A DNA stretch of 64,000 nucleotides from an uncultured Agathobacter sp. (lineage in GTDB: Bacteria; Bacillota; Clostridia; Lachnospirales; Lachnospiraceae), in the NCBI GenBank assembly GCA_934365945.1, contig CAKRNE010000004.1:77084-141083 (forward strand), given 5' to 3'. Positions 9,049-18,009 of the stretch are shown here, one piece after another. A program made the translations under genes and the position numbers. Each line of letters starts with the position of its first letter. Within the stretch, counting starts at the first letter, position 1. The notes under the pieces are model-generated. The model had not been told where the DNA came from. It made no database searches and saw nothing but the letters and a program-made list of their open reading frames with translations.

Positions 9049-10545
9049 ATGTTAGCAGTAAAAAATTACAAATTCTGGTTCTGCACCGGCTCGCAGGACC
9101 TGTACGGAGATGAGTGCCTTGCAAATGTTGCAGCACATTCAAAGGAAATTGTAGCCAAATTAAATGAGTCAGGAAAGCTTCCTTTTGAGGTAGTCTGGAA
9201 GCCAACACTTATCACAAATGAGCTCATTAGAAAGACCTTCAACGAGGCCAATACAGATGATGAGTGCGCCGGTGTTATCGTATGGTGCCATACATTTTCA
9301 CCTGCAAAGTCATGGATTTTAGGACTCAAGGAGCTCAGAAAGCCGTTACTTCATTTACATACCCAGTACAATGAGGAGATTCCATACGATTCAATTGATA
9401 TGGATTTCATGAATGAGAATCAGGCAGCTCATGGTGACAGAGAGTGGGGACACATTGTCACACGTATGGGTATCGAGAGAAAGGTCGTTGTAGGACACTG
9501 GTCAGATCCTGTGGTACAGGAAAAGATTGCATCATGGCAGCGTGTAGCAGTCGGTGTGGTAGAGAGCAGCCACATCCGTGTAATGCGTGTAGCCGACAAT
9601 ATGAGAAATGTTGCAGTTACAGAGGGCGATAAGGTAGAGGCTCAGATCAAGTTTGGCTGGGAAGTGGATGCTTATCCTGTAAATGAAATCGCAGAGTCTG
9701 TTGCTGCAGTTTCGCAGTCAGACACAAACGCTTTAGTTGATGAGTACTATGACAAATACGATATCCTGCTTGAGGGCAGAGATCCAGAGGAGTTCAAGAA
9801 GCATGTAGCTGTACAGGCACAGATTGAGCTCGGATTTGAGAGATTCCTTGAGGAGAAGAACTATCAGGCAATCGTTACACACTTTGGTGATCTTGGCGCA
9901 TTAAAGCAGCTTCCGGGACTTGCAATCCAGCGTCTCATGGAAAAGGGCTACGGCTTTGGAGCAGAAGGAGACTGGAAGGTTGCAGCAATGGTACGTCTCA
10001 TGAAGATCATGACCGCAGGAAAGAAGGATGCCAAGGGTACATCAATGCTCGAGGACTACACATACAATCTCATGAAGGGCAAAGAGGGAATACTCGAGGC
10101 TCATATGCTTGAGATTTGTCCGTCAATTGCAGACGGTCCTATAAGCATCAAGTGCCAGCCTCTTACAATGGGCGACAGAGAGGATCCGGCAAGACTTGTA
10201 TTTACATCAAAGGAGGGCACCGGTATTGCTACATCACTTGTTGATCTGGGTGACCGTTTCCGTCTCATTATCAATACAGTTGACTGCAAGAAGACAGAGA
10301 AGCCTATGCCAAAGCTTCCGGTAGCAACAAACTTCTGGACACCACAGCCTGACCTTTACACAGGTGCAGAGGCATGGATACTTGCAGGAGGAGCACACCA
10401 TACAGCGTTCACATATGACCTTACTGCTGAGCAGATGGGCGAGTGGGCAGCCATGATGGGTATTGAGGCTGTATTTATCGACAATGATACAACCATCAGA
10501 AACTTCAAGAAGGACCTTATGCTTGGAAATATTTTCTATAAATAA
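9049..10545 (+). CDS. araA: L-arabinose isomerase
   Basis: 498 residues, the family length. It converts L-arabinose to L-ribulose in the cytoplasm. Recognisable stretches are FWFCTGSQDLYG at the N-terminus, HTFSPAKSWI, LHLHTQYNEEIP and MDFMNENQAAHGDREWG. The metal-site regions are GFGAEGDWKVAAMVRLMK and ILEAHMLEICPS, with an ILAGGAHHTAFTY histidine near the C-terminus. It starts 12 bases after the regulator with an AAGGAGAAG site. It is the last gene of the operon and is closed by a strong terminator. araB and araD are not in the window. Codon choice is more biased than in the regulator, as expected for a highly made enzyme. Confidence 0.97.
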   Translation: MLAVKNYKFWFCTGSQDLYGDECLANVAAHSKEIVAKLNESGKLPFEVVWKPTLITNELIRKTFNEANTDDECAGVIVWCHTFSPAKSWILGLKELRKPLLHLHTQYNEEIPYDSIDMDFMNENQAAHGDREWGHIVTRMGIERKVVVGHWSDPVVQEKIASWQRVAVGVVESSHIRVMRVADNMRNVAVTEGDKVEAQIKFGWEVDAYPVNEIAESVAAVSQSDTNALVDEYYDKYDILLEGRDPEEFKKHVAVQAQIELGFERFLEEKNYQAIVTHFGDLGALKQLPGLAIQRLMEKGYGFGAEGDWKVAAMVRLMKIMTAGKKDAKGTSMLEDYTYNLMKGKEGILEAHMLEICPSIADGPISIKCQPLTMGDREDPARLVFTSKEGTGIATSLVDLGDRFRLIINTVDCKKTEKPMPKLPVATNFWTPQPDLYTGAEAWILAGGAHHTAFTYDLTAEQMGEWAAMMGIEAVFIDNDTTIRNFKKDLMLGNIFYK

Positions 10546-10568
10546 AATATAGTTACACTTAATAATTG

Positions 10569-10622
10569 AAATCCCGGGTTGTCTGTTACACTAAGGTGTG
10601 TACGGACAACCCGGGATTTTTC
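10569..10622 (+). terminator. Terminator after araA
   Basis: AAATCCCGGGTTGTC pairs over about 15 bases with GACAACCCGGGATTT around a 21-base loop, followed by TTTTTCC. It closes the arabinose operon; T-rich sequence on the other strand is weaker. Confidence 0.9.
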
Positions 10623-10695
10623 CTGTTGTGAATGATACAAAAATGCAGTTACTTTTTGTGTGGCTTTGCTATATGTTTTAATGTATAGGGCACTC

Positions 10696-12705
10696 TTATA
10701 ATGCTTCCTGAAGTATCTTCACATCCCACTTATTCATCACATCGCCCTCTTTAGCTGTTTCTCCGGTGATCAGGTCAACCTTTCCTGCAAGGCTTGCAGG
10801 GAGAGTCTGCTTTTCATCAGTGAAATTCATCACATAGTAAAAGCGTGTATTTTCGCTCTCACGGCATGTGATTTCAAGACCTGTCTCTTCAGCAATGACA
10901 CCTGATACAGACACTTCATCTGAGGCTTCATCAAGCACCCTTGCAAGTCCTTCTGCCTCAAGCTGTGTGGCAACATAGTATACATGGCCTTTTCCGTAGC
11001 TATTCTTTGTGACAGCAGGCATTCCTGCATAGAAATCGCTTTCATATGTGGCGAGAACCTCTGCCCCTTCCGGGTGCATCAGATCGCACAGCAGATTGCA
11101 TTTATATTCTTTTCCATCAGAAAAGCTTACAGTGTTTGACTGCTCAGGTGCGAGAGCGTCAATCTCCTCAACCCAGACACCAGCCATCTCCCGAAGAGGT
11201 CCCGGATATCCGCCCAGATGCACGTTGTCAGACTGGTCCACAATACCACTCATAAATGTTGTAATGAGAGTACCGCCGTTTTTCACAAACTGCTCGAGCT
11301 TTTCCTTCATGCCTTCCTTTACCATGTAGAGAACTGGTGCGGCAATCACCTTATACTTTGAAAAATCACCATCAACCGGAATCATATCTACAGAGATATT
11401 TTTATTATAAAAATACTCATAATAGCGGTGAATCTGGTCAACATATTTAAGGTCCCTGGTAGGTCCGCTTGTGTACTCAAGTGCCCAGTAATTGTCCCAG
11501 TCAAAGATGATTCCCACATCTGACTTATTGCGTGTGCCAAGTGTCTTTGTGCCGAAGCTTTCAAGCTCCCTTCCAAGCTGTGCAGTCTCCTTAAATACCC
11601 TTGTGTCATTTGTTCCGACATGTGCTATTACAGCACCGTGGAATTTCTCGCAGCCGCCCTTGCTTCGTCTGAGCTGGAAGAACTGGATAGTGTCTGCACC
11701 GTGGGCTATGGTCTGATAGCTCTGTGCACGCATCTGTCCCGGACGCTTCAATGAATTGTAGTGCTGCCAGTTCTGCTGGCTTGGAGTCTGCTCCATGAGC
11801 ATGAATGGCTCATCCTTAAGACCGCGCATCAGGTCGTGGGTCATCGCAACCATGCTCCATGGTGTGTCGTATGCAGGGTAATTATCCCACGAAACGATAT
11901 CCATCTCCTTAGCCCACTTGAAATAGTCAAGGCCCTTGAAGGTACCCATCAGGTTTGTTGTGACAAGCGCATCAGGAATGATAGCTTTTACTGCATCGCG
12001 CTCCAGCTTATAGCAGTTCAGCATGCTGTCAGAGTAAAAACGTCTGTAGTCTGTTGATATTCCGGCAAAGCTTGTCATGCCGTCCCAGGCCTCCTCGCTG
12101 AGCTCGTTAGGTACAACTATCTCATCCCAGTCATAGAAGGTGTGTCCCCAGAACTCTGTGTTCCAGGCATCATTTACGGCATCAAGAGTCTTGTACTTAT
12201 CCTTTAGCCATACACGAAACTGCTTCTGGCAGTTGTCACAGTAGCAGTAACCGCCATACTCGTTATTGATGTGCCATACAGAAATATTTTTATTGTTGCT
12301 ATAGCGTTTTGCGAGCTCTGTCGCAAGAGCCTTTGCGTACTTCTGATATACCAGAGAGTTCGGACAGAAATTGTGTCTGGCTCCAAATTTATGCCGGCGT
12401 CCCTCGTAGTCGGTGCTCATCGTCTCAGGATATTTCTTGACCATCCATGCAGGCAGTGCCGCTGTGGATGTTGCCATGACGATGTCATAGTTTTCTTTTG
12501 AGAGCATATCAACTATCTCGTCGAGCTCTGTGAAGTTATACTCATTCTCAGACGGCTGTATTTTAGCCCATGAAAAAACGTTGATTGTGGCACTGTTGAT
12601 ATGGGCATCCTTAAAGTATGCCATGTCCTGCTCCCAGACCTGCTTAGGCCACTGGTTTGGATTGTAATCTCCTCCAAAAAGGATTCTTTTGAATTTTGAC
12701 TGCAT
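10696..12705 (-). CDS. GH42 beta-galactosidase
   Basis: 669 residues. The N-terminus has the GH42 signature GGDYNPNQWP. The acid/base glutamate is in WHINNEYGGYCYC, and the nucleophile glutamate is probably in FMLMEQTPSQQNW. Cysteines in CYCDNCQ and the earlier NFCPNS fit the zinc site of this family. A trimerisation/glutamine-amidotransferase-like middle domain (YKVIAAPVLYMVKEG, LITTFMSGIVD) and a beta C-terminal domain follow. No signal peptide is visible, so it should act in the cytoplasm on imported galactosides. It is divergent from an AraC regulator, its probable controller. Some GH42 enzymes act on alpha-arabinopyranosides, so substrate is open. Its ribosome site is GGAGG before the ATG at 12705. 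Confidence 0.93.
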   Translation of the reverse strand: MQSKFKRILFGGDYNPNQWPKQVWEQDMAYFKDAHINSATINVFSWAKIQPSENEYNFTELDEIVDMLSKENYDIVMATSTAALPAWMVKKYPETMSTDYEGRRHKFGARHNFCPNSLVYQKYAKALATELAKRYSNNKNISVWHINNEYGGYCYCDNCQKQFRVWLKDKYKTLDAVNDAWNTEFWGHTFYDWDEIVVPNELSEEAWDGMTSFAGISTDYRRFYSDSMLNCYKLERDAVKAIIPDALVTTNLMGTFKGLDYFKWAKEMDIVSWDNYPAYDTPWSMVAMTHDLMRGLKDEPFMLMEQTPSQQNWQHYNSLKRPGQMRAQSYQTIAHGADTIQFFQLRRSKGGCEKFHGAVIAHVGTNDTRVFKETAQLGRELESFGTKTLGTRNKSDVGIIFDWDNYWALEYTSGPTRDLKYVDQIHRYYEYFYNKNISVDMIPVDGDFSKYKVIAAPVLYMVKEGMKEKLEQFVKNGGTLITTFMSGIVDQSDNVHLGGYPGPLREMAGVWVEEIDALAPEQSNTVSFSDGKEYKCNLLCDLMHPEGAEVLATYESDFYAGMPAVTKNSYGKGHVYYVATQLEAEGLARVLDEASDEVSVSGVIAEETGLEITCRESENTRFYYVMNFTDEKQTLPASLAGKVDLITGETAKEGDVMNKWDVKILQEAL

Positions 12706-12869
12706 TTTTTACCTCCGTTATGGTATTAACCCCAATATTATGATATTCTTAAACTATAATAGTGTTTCCTTATGCACTAATCATATAATAGATTTACGGA
12801 AAATAGTATAACATCATAAACCAAATTATATAACATTCTGAAACTAAAGCCTTTTTGAAAGGAGAAATC

Positions 12870-13736
12870 ATGCCTATTTATTTTGGAAGCAATTTCGCAA
12901 GAGAACCGTTTCAATTCGACTCTGTCGGCAACGATTGGGAGCAGGAAAGCGTGACGCGCCCGGAAGGATATCCGCTGTATCATTATTTACAGACAAAGGA
13001 GGGAGTGGGTGAGGTGACGGTATACGGCAGAAGTCAGGCTGCTTCAGACAGTGCTTTGTCAAACAGTCATATGATTGAGCTGCAAAAGGGACAGGGGATT
13101 CTCATTGCGCCAAATGTGCCGCACTCCTATCACAATAAAAACATCTCATCCGGCAATAGCCTGCCATGGAAAACAGAGTTTGCCACTTTTACAGGGACAA
13201 TGGCGGCAGCCTTCAGGGAAATGTTTGATGAAAAGGAATACCGGCTGATTGATGAGAATAAGGGAATTGAGGTGTCGGAAGCAATTAACAAGGCGGTAGA
13301 AGATTTTAAGGAACGCTCCAGTGATACGCAGATGCTCTCACTCGACTGTTATGGCATCATGCTTTTGCTCTCGGACCAGTCTAACCACACACACGACAGT
13401 GATGACCAAAGCTATGTGCGTTTTATAAAGCCTGTTATAGATGCTATAGAAGAACGCTACATGGACGATATCAGTGCCAAGGAGCTTGCTGATGGTGTAT
13501 TTGTATCGCAGCAATATCTATCGCGTGTTTTTACAGAGTTTATGAACTGCTCGGTGTATGAGTACCTGACGAACTACCGCATCAATAAAGCCAAGGAATT
13601 ACTGCTTATAAACAGCAGGCGCAAGGTGCAGGATATAGCATCTGATGTGGGTTACTCAGATGCCAGCCATTTTATCGTCATGTTCAAGAAACTTACCGGG
13701 ATGACACCGGCGCAGTTTCGGAAGCTGCATATATAA
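12870..13736 (+). CDS. AraC-family transcriptional regulator, divergent from GH42 beta-galactosidase
   Basis: 288 residues from the ATG at 12870, which follows AAAGGAGA; an upstream in-frame TTG at 12855 is not needed. Residues about 1-170 form a cupin-like sensing domain (PLYHYLQTKEGVGEVTVYG, GILIAPNVPHSYHNK). The last 100 residues carry the two helix-turn-helix motifs of AraC proteins (ISAKELADGVFVSQQYLSRVFTEFM and VQDIASDVGYSDASHFIVMFKKLTGMTPAQFRKL). It shares a 164-base divergent promoter region with the GH42 gene and most likely activates it in response to a galactoside. The gene ends at a 20-bp inverted-repeat terminator. Confidence 0.88.
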   Translation: MPIYFGSNFAREPFQFDSVGNDWEQESVTRPEGYPLYHYLQTKEGVGEVTVYGRSQAASDSALSNSHMIELQKGQGILIAPNVPHSYHNKNISSGNSLPWKTEFATFTGTMAAAFREMFDEKEYRLIDENKGIEVSEAINKAVEDFKERSSDTQMLSLDCYGIMLLLSDQSNHTHDSDDQSYVRFIKPVIDAIEERYMDDISAKELADGVFVSQQYLSRVFTEFMNCSVYEYLTNYRINKAKELLLINSRRKVQDIASDVGYSDASHFIVMFKKLTGMTPAQFRKLHI

Positions 13737-13841
13737 GAGGATGCAACTGTTTCTGGTATTTAATAGGGTTTGATGTTAAGATATATTTATCAGAAAATAT
13801 GATACGAAAATGAATAGCTACAATCATTGAATATATGTGTA

Positions 13842-13890
13842 AAAACAACAGTGGAACCATTATTTAAGTAAATGGTTCCACTGTTGTTTT
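13842..13890. terminator. Perfect 20-bp inverted-repeat terminator overlapping the end of a coding region
   Basis: Bases 13842-13861 are the exact reverse complement of 13871-13890, with a 9-base loop. On the minus strand it is followed by TTTTT. The stem contains the last seven codons and stop of the minus-strand alkyltransferase-like gene, so one hairpin ends both convergent transcripts. Confidence 0.85.
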
Positions 13891-14535
13891 GGTATATATA
13901 ACATCATCTGTAATCTGTATTCCATATTTATCAAGGTCAACTCTGCCGTCTATGACCTCAATGCCATCCGCTCTTAGACGTTTAGCCTGTTCATCGGCAC
14001 CGCCGAAGGCAAATGCCCCTGACAGCTCACCCTTTGCATTTACCACCCGGTAGCATGGAATTTCATCAGGATTGGGATTCTTGTGCAGGGCATTGCCGAC
14101 AGCCCGGCACATTTTTTTATTGCCTGCAAGCTCAGCAATCTGTGCATATGTGGCAACACAGCCCTTTGGAATCCTTTTTACAGCCTCATATATGAGCCGG
14201 GTTGGATTATAGGTGACAAGGTCATAGCTGTCTGCAATCATGTTTTTTATAGCATCATCCGGTATGCTGCCATCGAGAATGATGGTATTCCAGTTGTCCT
14301 TGTTCTGGTGCCAGCCGGGGATGACCGATGTGAAGGCATCTCTCCAGAAGTCGCGCCAGGCAGGAGATACCTTGACATTTAAATTGATAAAACCATTGCG
14401 CTCGTAGGTCCACAGGAAAACCTTTTTGCTGTCCTTTACGCGGATGAGCTGCCAGTTTGGGTCGTGGAATGGGGCTTCCTGATATGTATTTGGAAATGAT
14501 AAGCCGTAGTCTAATGCTTCTTGTCGTGTTTTCAT
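13864..14535 (-). CDS. YjbR/MmcQ domain fused to an alkylguanine-DNA-alkyltransferase-like domain
   Basis: 223 residues from the ATG at 14535; a longer frame begins at 14592 but adds only a hydrophobic tail without a better ribosome site. Residues about 1-105 form a YjbR/MmcQ fold (ALDYGLSFPNTYQEAPFHDPNWQLIRV, NVKVSPAWRD, NTIILDGSIPDD). Residues about 112-195 form a methylguanine-methyltransferase-type DNA-binding domain (KGCVATYAQIAELAG, CRAVGNALHKNPNPDEIPC). The active motif is P-C-Y-R-V-V, so the acceptor cysteine (about 161) is kept but the usual histidine of PCHRV is tyrosine. Alkyl-DNA repair or alkyl-damage flagging is likely; direct transfer activity is uncertain. It is convergent with the AraC gene. 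Confidence 0.82.
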   Translation of the reverse strand: MKTRQEALDYGLSFPNTYQEAPFHDPNWQLIRVKDSKKVFLWTYERNGFINLNVKVSPAWRDFWRDAFTSVIPGWHQNKDNWNTIILDGSIPDDAIKNMIADSYDLVTYNPTRLIYEAVKRIPKGCVATYAQIAELAGNKKMCRAVGNALHKNPNPDEIPCYRVVNAKGELSGAFAFGGADEQAKRLRADGIEVIDGRVDLDKYGIQITDDVIYTKTTVEPFT

Positions 14536-14594
14536 AGATTTTGCCTGCTTTCTTTTTAGGTATACGATTACAGTATAACATAAAAAGAACAAAT

Positions 14595-15995
14595 TTATTG
14601 ACTTAATTCCCCATACAACCTCTCTATCTCCCCATCGTCCTTAGAATTAACAAACACCAGTGTATCATCAGTTTTTATCATGAGAATAGGAGAGTATCCG
14701 TCGAATACATACAGGCTGCATTTTCCAAGAGTGCGTCCTTCGTACCTGCCGATATCGTAGCTGTCTGTAGAGGCTCCGTTTGTACGCAGGAGACTGTCAT
14801 CAGGCAGCTCATCCAGAAGCTTAAGCTCTGTGATGTCATTTACATCAATCTCGCTTGTATAGCCACCGGCAGAAATAGTAAGGTTATTGTTTGTCAGAGT
14901 GATTTTTTCCTGTATATTAATCAAAGGAAGCATGCAGACAAACACTAGGATGATACAGCCGGCTATTATTGCACCGGTTATTCCTGTGAAAATCCACGCA
15001 CCTTTTTTAGCATAATTGAACGTGTAGTTGCCGGACTGCATGCGGTTTTCAATGAGAATATGTTTGTCGTCGGGATTATAGTAGTAGCCGGTTTTCCAGT
15101 ATTCATCATCGTCCACATCTATTGGTGAGGTGTTGGCAGACAGCAGTTCCTTCTTTCTGTTTAGACCCATATAAATTGGAACAATAAATCCCAAAACGGA
15201 TATTAACTGAATGAAAATATAAACATAATAGGATGATGCCGGAAATAATCCGGTGATGCCTGTGTATAATGCTACATAAATCCATGCGACAGCGTTTAAT
15301 CCGCTTAGGAGAAGCATGGCGATGCTTTTATATTTTTTCATAGTATTGTTTACAATAAGGTTGAGCTTTGAATCCATGCTGTATACGTGGCGCTCGCTTT
15401 TGTTTATAAAAGCATGAAATATCAGCGAAAGCGTGGATATTAAAACAGAGCACAAAAACAGCGAAATCATAAGGATGTTGTAATGGGTGTCACCAAGCAT
15501 AAAGTATGGTATATATGCCGCAAGCTCAGTAATTAAAAAGAGTGCGTGCCATTTATAGCTGACTGTCGTGGCACCGGCTTCTGCTGAAACGCGGGTGTCT
15601 ATATAAACCTTTTTGCGTTGGGCTTCTATTATCCATCCGTTTTGTATTTTCAGAGCATACATTTTCCGGTGGGAGCTGTTTGGAATATGAATGATTCCAA
15701 AGATATATGCAAACATCCAGACAATATATACCAGAACAAAAACGGCGATGTTAACAAAAACAATAAAGCATATCGCAATGGAGATAATCACATTGGCAAT
15801 CTGAAAGTGTTTCATTTTGCATTTTCCGGTGTTGACGATTTCGGTTACTTCGGCATCTTCTTTGTGAGCTGATGGAATATGTACATTGAGATACATGCCG
15901 TTTTCATATTTATAGGCGTGTGTGTAAGCAAATTGCATACATAGTATGATAAAAAGGTTTGTAACTATAAAGATAATAAACATGATAATTTCCAT
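14595..15995 (-). CDS. Multi-pass membrane protein with DUF5808-like and C-terminal PH-like regions
   Basis: 466 residues with about nine hydrophobic segments: one at the N-terminus, a pair near 70-110, several between 150 and 285, and one near 330-360. A cytoplasmic stretch around 295-330 (DDDEYWKTGYYYNPDDKHILIENR, then YTFNYAKKGAW) matches the DUF5808 pattern. After the last membrane span a 100-residue domain (ITLTNNNLTISAGGYTSEIDVNDITEL) resembles bacterial PH-like domains. It is translated 15 bases after a YtrA-type GntR regulator, a usual partnership for membrane proteins answering envelope stress. The function is unknown. Confidence 0.7.
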   Translation of the reverse strand: MEIIMFIIFIVTNLFIILCMQFAYTHAYKYENGMYLNVHIPSAHKEDAEVTEIVNTGKCKMKHFQIANVIISIAICFIVFVNIAVFVLVYIVWMFAYIFGIIHIPNSSHRKMYALKIQNGWIIEAQRKKVYIDTRVSAEAGATTVSYKWHALFLITELAAYIPYFMLGDTHYNILMISLFLCSVLISTLSLIFHAFINKSERHVYSMDSKLNLIVNNTMKKYKSIAMLLLSGLNAVAWIYVALYTGITGLFPASSYYVYIFIQLISVLGFIVPIYMGLNRKKELLSANTSPIDVDDDEYWKTGYYYNPDDKHILIENRMQSGNYTFNYAKKGAWIFTGITGAIIAGCIILVFVCMLPLINIQEKITLTNNNLTISAGGYTSEIDVNDITELKLLDELPDDSLLRTNGASTDSYDIGRYEGRTLGKCSLYVFDGYSPILMIKTDDTLVFVNSKDDGEIERLYGELSQ

Positions 15996-16010
15996 AGTCT
16001 GCCTCCTCTG

Positions 16011-16394
16011 CTAAGCGGTACATGGTTTCATTTGTGAATACATTTTATCGCACATTGATAAAAATTCCTCACGGCTCATTCCGGTGAGACAAGCCTCAGC
16101 ACTTAAAAGCTCAAGCTCTGATTCCAGCTTTTCAGTGAAGTCGGTATCATCTGCGATGGATTCTGACACAAAAGCGCCGAGCCGTCTGTCTGTACGGATA
16201 AATCCCTCATTTTTCAAAATCTGATAGGCTTTATTGACCGTCATTGTGTTTACACCGGCATCGCTTGCAAGCTGGCGCACGGTCGGAAGCTTTTCGCCGG
16301 TCTTTAGCTCGCCTTTGCCTATTCCCTTTACAATCTGGTTTCTAAGCTGTACATATATCGGGGTACTGCTTGACATGTCGAGTTCTATTATCAT
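16011..16394 (-). CDS. GntR-family regulator, YtrA subfamily
   Basis: 127 residues. A GntR winged helix fills residues about 1-75 (PIYVQLRNQIVKGIGKGELKTGEKLPTVRQLASDAGVNTMTVNKAYQILKNEGFI). Only a short 50-residue helical tail follows, which is the YtrA layout for dimerisation without a large effector domain. It is the first gene of a two-gene operon with the DUF5808 membrane protein. An AGGAGG site precedes the ATG. It probably represses its own promoter through the GTATTA inverted repeat mapped at 16498-16525. The inducing signal cannot be read from sequence; antibiotics acting on the envelope are typical for the subfamily. Confidence 0.88.
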   Translation of the reverse strand: MIIELDMSSSTPIYVQLRNQIVKGIGKGELKTGEKLPTVRQLASDAGVNTMTVNKAYQILKNEGFIRTDRRLGAFVSESIADDTDFTEKLESELELLSAEACLTGMSREEFLSMCDKMYSQMKPCTA

Positions 16395-16497
16395 GTGAAC
16401 CTCCTGTAGCTTACTGTTTACATGTCATAGCCTGTTTGAAATGCATCAATATTTATGAGCAGGCTGTAATCTGACAAAATTTGTAAGTGATATAAAT

Positions 16498-16544
16498 GTA
16501 TTATTTGTATTATATATAGTAATACAGAAAAAGCATTCTGTCAA
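16498..16544 (-). promoter_or_regulatory. Promoter and likely operator of the ytrA-like operon
   Basis: On the minus strand, TTGACA (16539-16544), a 17-base spacer and TACTAT (16516-16521). Overlapping the -10 is an inverted repeat GTATTA (16507-16512) and TAATAC (16520-16525), with a third direct GTATTA at 16498-16503. Binding there would block the promoter. Confidence 0.7.
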
Positions 16545-16567
16545 CGGATGTTTTAGCATCAATTATA

Positions 16568-16595
16568 TTGACATTTGGAATATTCCAATTATGAT
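16568..16595 (+). promoter_or_regulatory. Promoter with a 14-bp perfect palindrome in its spacer
   Basis: TTGACA at 16568-16573, a 16-base spacer, and TATGAT at 16590-16595. The spacer contains the exact palindrome TTGGAATATTCCAA (16575-16588), which looks like an operator. It serves the MYG1-like gene, 51 bases downstream. Confidence 0.65.
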
Positions 16596-16646
16596 TAAAG
16601 AGTTATAAGGTATCACAACGTAAAAGAATACATATGAGGTTAAAAA

Positions 16647-17891
16647 ATGAGCAGATTAATAGAACAGATAAAACAAAAGGATGCCTGTGCCTTCACACAT
16701 GGCGGCAAATTTCACGCAGATGATGTGTTCTCATCAGCCCTGCTTTTGTATATAAACCCTGAGATTAGCATAACAAGGGGCAACAGTGTGCCTGATGATT
16801 TCACAGGAATAGTTTTTGATATAGGGCGTGGTGAGTTTGACCATCACCAGAAGGACAGCAGAATCAGGGAAAACGGTGTGCCGTATGCGGCATTTGGCCT
16901 GCTGTGGGAGGCTGTTGGAGCGGATATTCTAGGTGAGGAGCTGGCGGTGAAATTTGATGAGTCATTTGTCCAGCCGCTCGACAACAATGACAATACAGGA
17001 GAGAAAAACGAGCTTGCAACACTTATAGGCAATTTCAATCCGTCATGGGATTATGAGGGCGGCAGCGATGAGGCTTTCTTTCAGGCGGTAAGCGTGGCAG
17101 GCATGATACTGGAAAACAAATTTGAGAGATACCGTGGCAATGAGAGAGCAGATAAGAGAGTGGAGGAGGTGCTTGCAAAGCATGATCCGGCAAGCAGGAT
17201 ACTTGTGCTTCCCGAGTTTATCCCGTGTCAGAAGGCACTGAGTGAGACGGATATTGCGTTTGTTATTTTTCCGTCAAACAGAGGTGGCTTTTGTATACAG
17301 CCACAGAAAAGAGAGTATTCGATGAATTACAAGTGTTCTTTTCCGGCAGAGTGGCTTGGACTTGAAGGCGAGGAGCTTGTAAATGCTACAGGAATTTCCG
17401 GTGCGATATTCTGTCACAAGGGAGGCTTTATCATGACTGTTAAGGAGCAGGATGAAGCGGTAAAGGCATGCGAAAAGGCACTTTCTCTTCATAAAGACAG
17501 CTCTGTGATAGTATGGTACGGCGGTAAAGGAGATACTACAGCGAAGGCATGTGACAGTCAGACAGACGAGCTGCTTATGAATGTTGCAAAGGCACGAGGC
17601 ATAAAGGGTGTGCATATCTGTCATGTTGATGCAATGCCTGTTCCGCAGCTTGAATTGACAGAGCTTGACAGTGAGACAGCATATGCAGAGGTAATGATGG
17701 AGAAGCCACAGTGGAAGGCATATGTAAAGGAGCAGGTGAAGCAGATTGTAAAGTACAGACCGGAGGCAGTATATGTGGAAGGAAATGCATTTGAGACATA
17801 TCCGGTTATACGTGCACTCAGAAAGAAGCACATTCCGGTGCTTACGATGATTGAAAATAAAGAGAAAAAAATAATGGTAAGAATACCATGA
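16647..17891 (+). CDS. MYG1-like (UPF0160) protein with an extra C-terminal domain
   Basis: 414 residues. Residues about 12-285 match the MYG1/UPF0160 family: FTHGGKFHADDVFSSALL with a likely metal site, then DIGRGEFDHHQKD, PYAAFGLLWEAVG, FVQPLDNNDNT, FNPSW and IFCHKGGFIMTVK. MYG1 proteins are DHH-like hydrolases, and the eukaryotic member has 3'-5' RNA exonuclease activity; the bacterial role is unknown. Family members are usually about 290 residues. Here about 130 residues follow (VIVWYGGKGDTTAKACDSQTDELLM through VYVEGNAFETYPVIRALRKKHIPVLTMIE) with a Rossmann-like pattern I do not recognise. It is a single gene with its own promoter. Confidence 0.78.
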   Translation: MSRLIEQIKQKDACAFTHGGKFHADDVFSSALLLYINPEISITRGNSVPDDFTGIVFDIGRGEFDHHQKDSRIRENGVPYAAFGLLWEAVGADILGEELAVKFDESFVQPLDNNDNTGEKNELATLIGNFNPSWDYEGGSDEAFFQAVSVAGMILENKFERYRGNERADKRVEEVLAKHDPASRILVLPEFIPCQKALSETDIAFVIFPSNRGGFCIQPQKREYSMNYKCSFPAEWLGLEGEELVNATGISGAIFCHKGGFIMTVKEQDEAVKACEKALSLHKDSSVIVWYGGKGDTTAKACDSQTDELLMNVAKARGIKGVHICHVDAMPVPQLELTELDSETAYAEVMMEKPQWKAYVKEQVKQIVKYRPEAVYVEGNAFETYPVIRALRKKHIPVLTMIENKEKKIMVRIP

Positions 17892-17915
17892 TTTATGTGC
17901 AATTTTGTAAAAATT

Positions 17916-17924
17916 TGGTATAAT
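17916..17924 (+). promoter_or_regulatory. Extended -10 promoter of the GAF-GGDEF gene
   Basis: TGGTATAAT is an extended -10 (TGnTATAAT). No good -35 is seen 17 bases upstream, which is acceptable for the extended class. It lies 85 bases before the ATG at 18010, and the leader contains a G-rich stretch (ATGGGGTGGTTC). Confidence 0.55.
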
Positions 17925-18009
17925 GTTGTTAAGCACGGACATCGTGCGGTTTTGCGAATGTGCATGGGGTGGTTCTGAATAATTCAAGCAACAATACGAG
18001 GAAGCAGGT

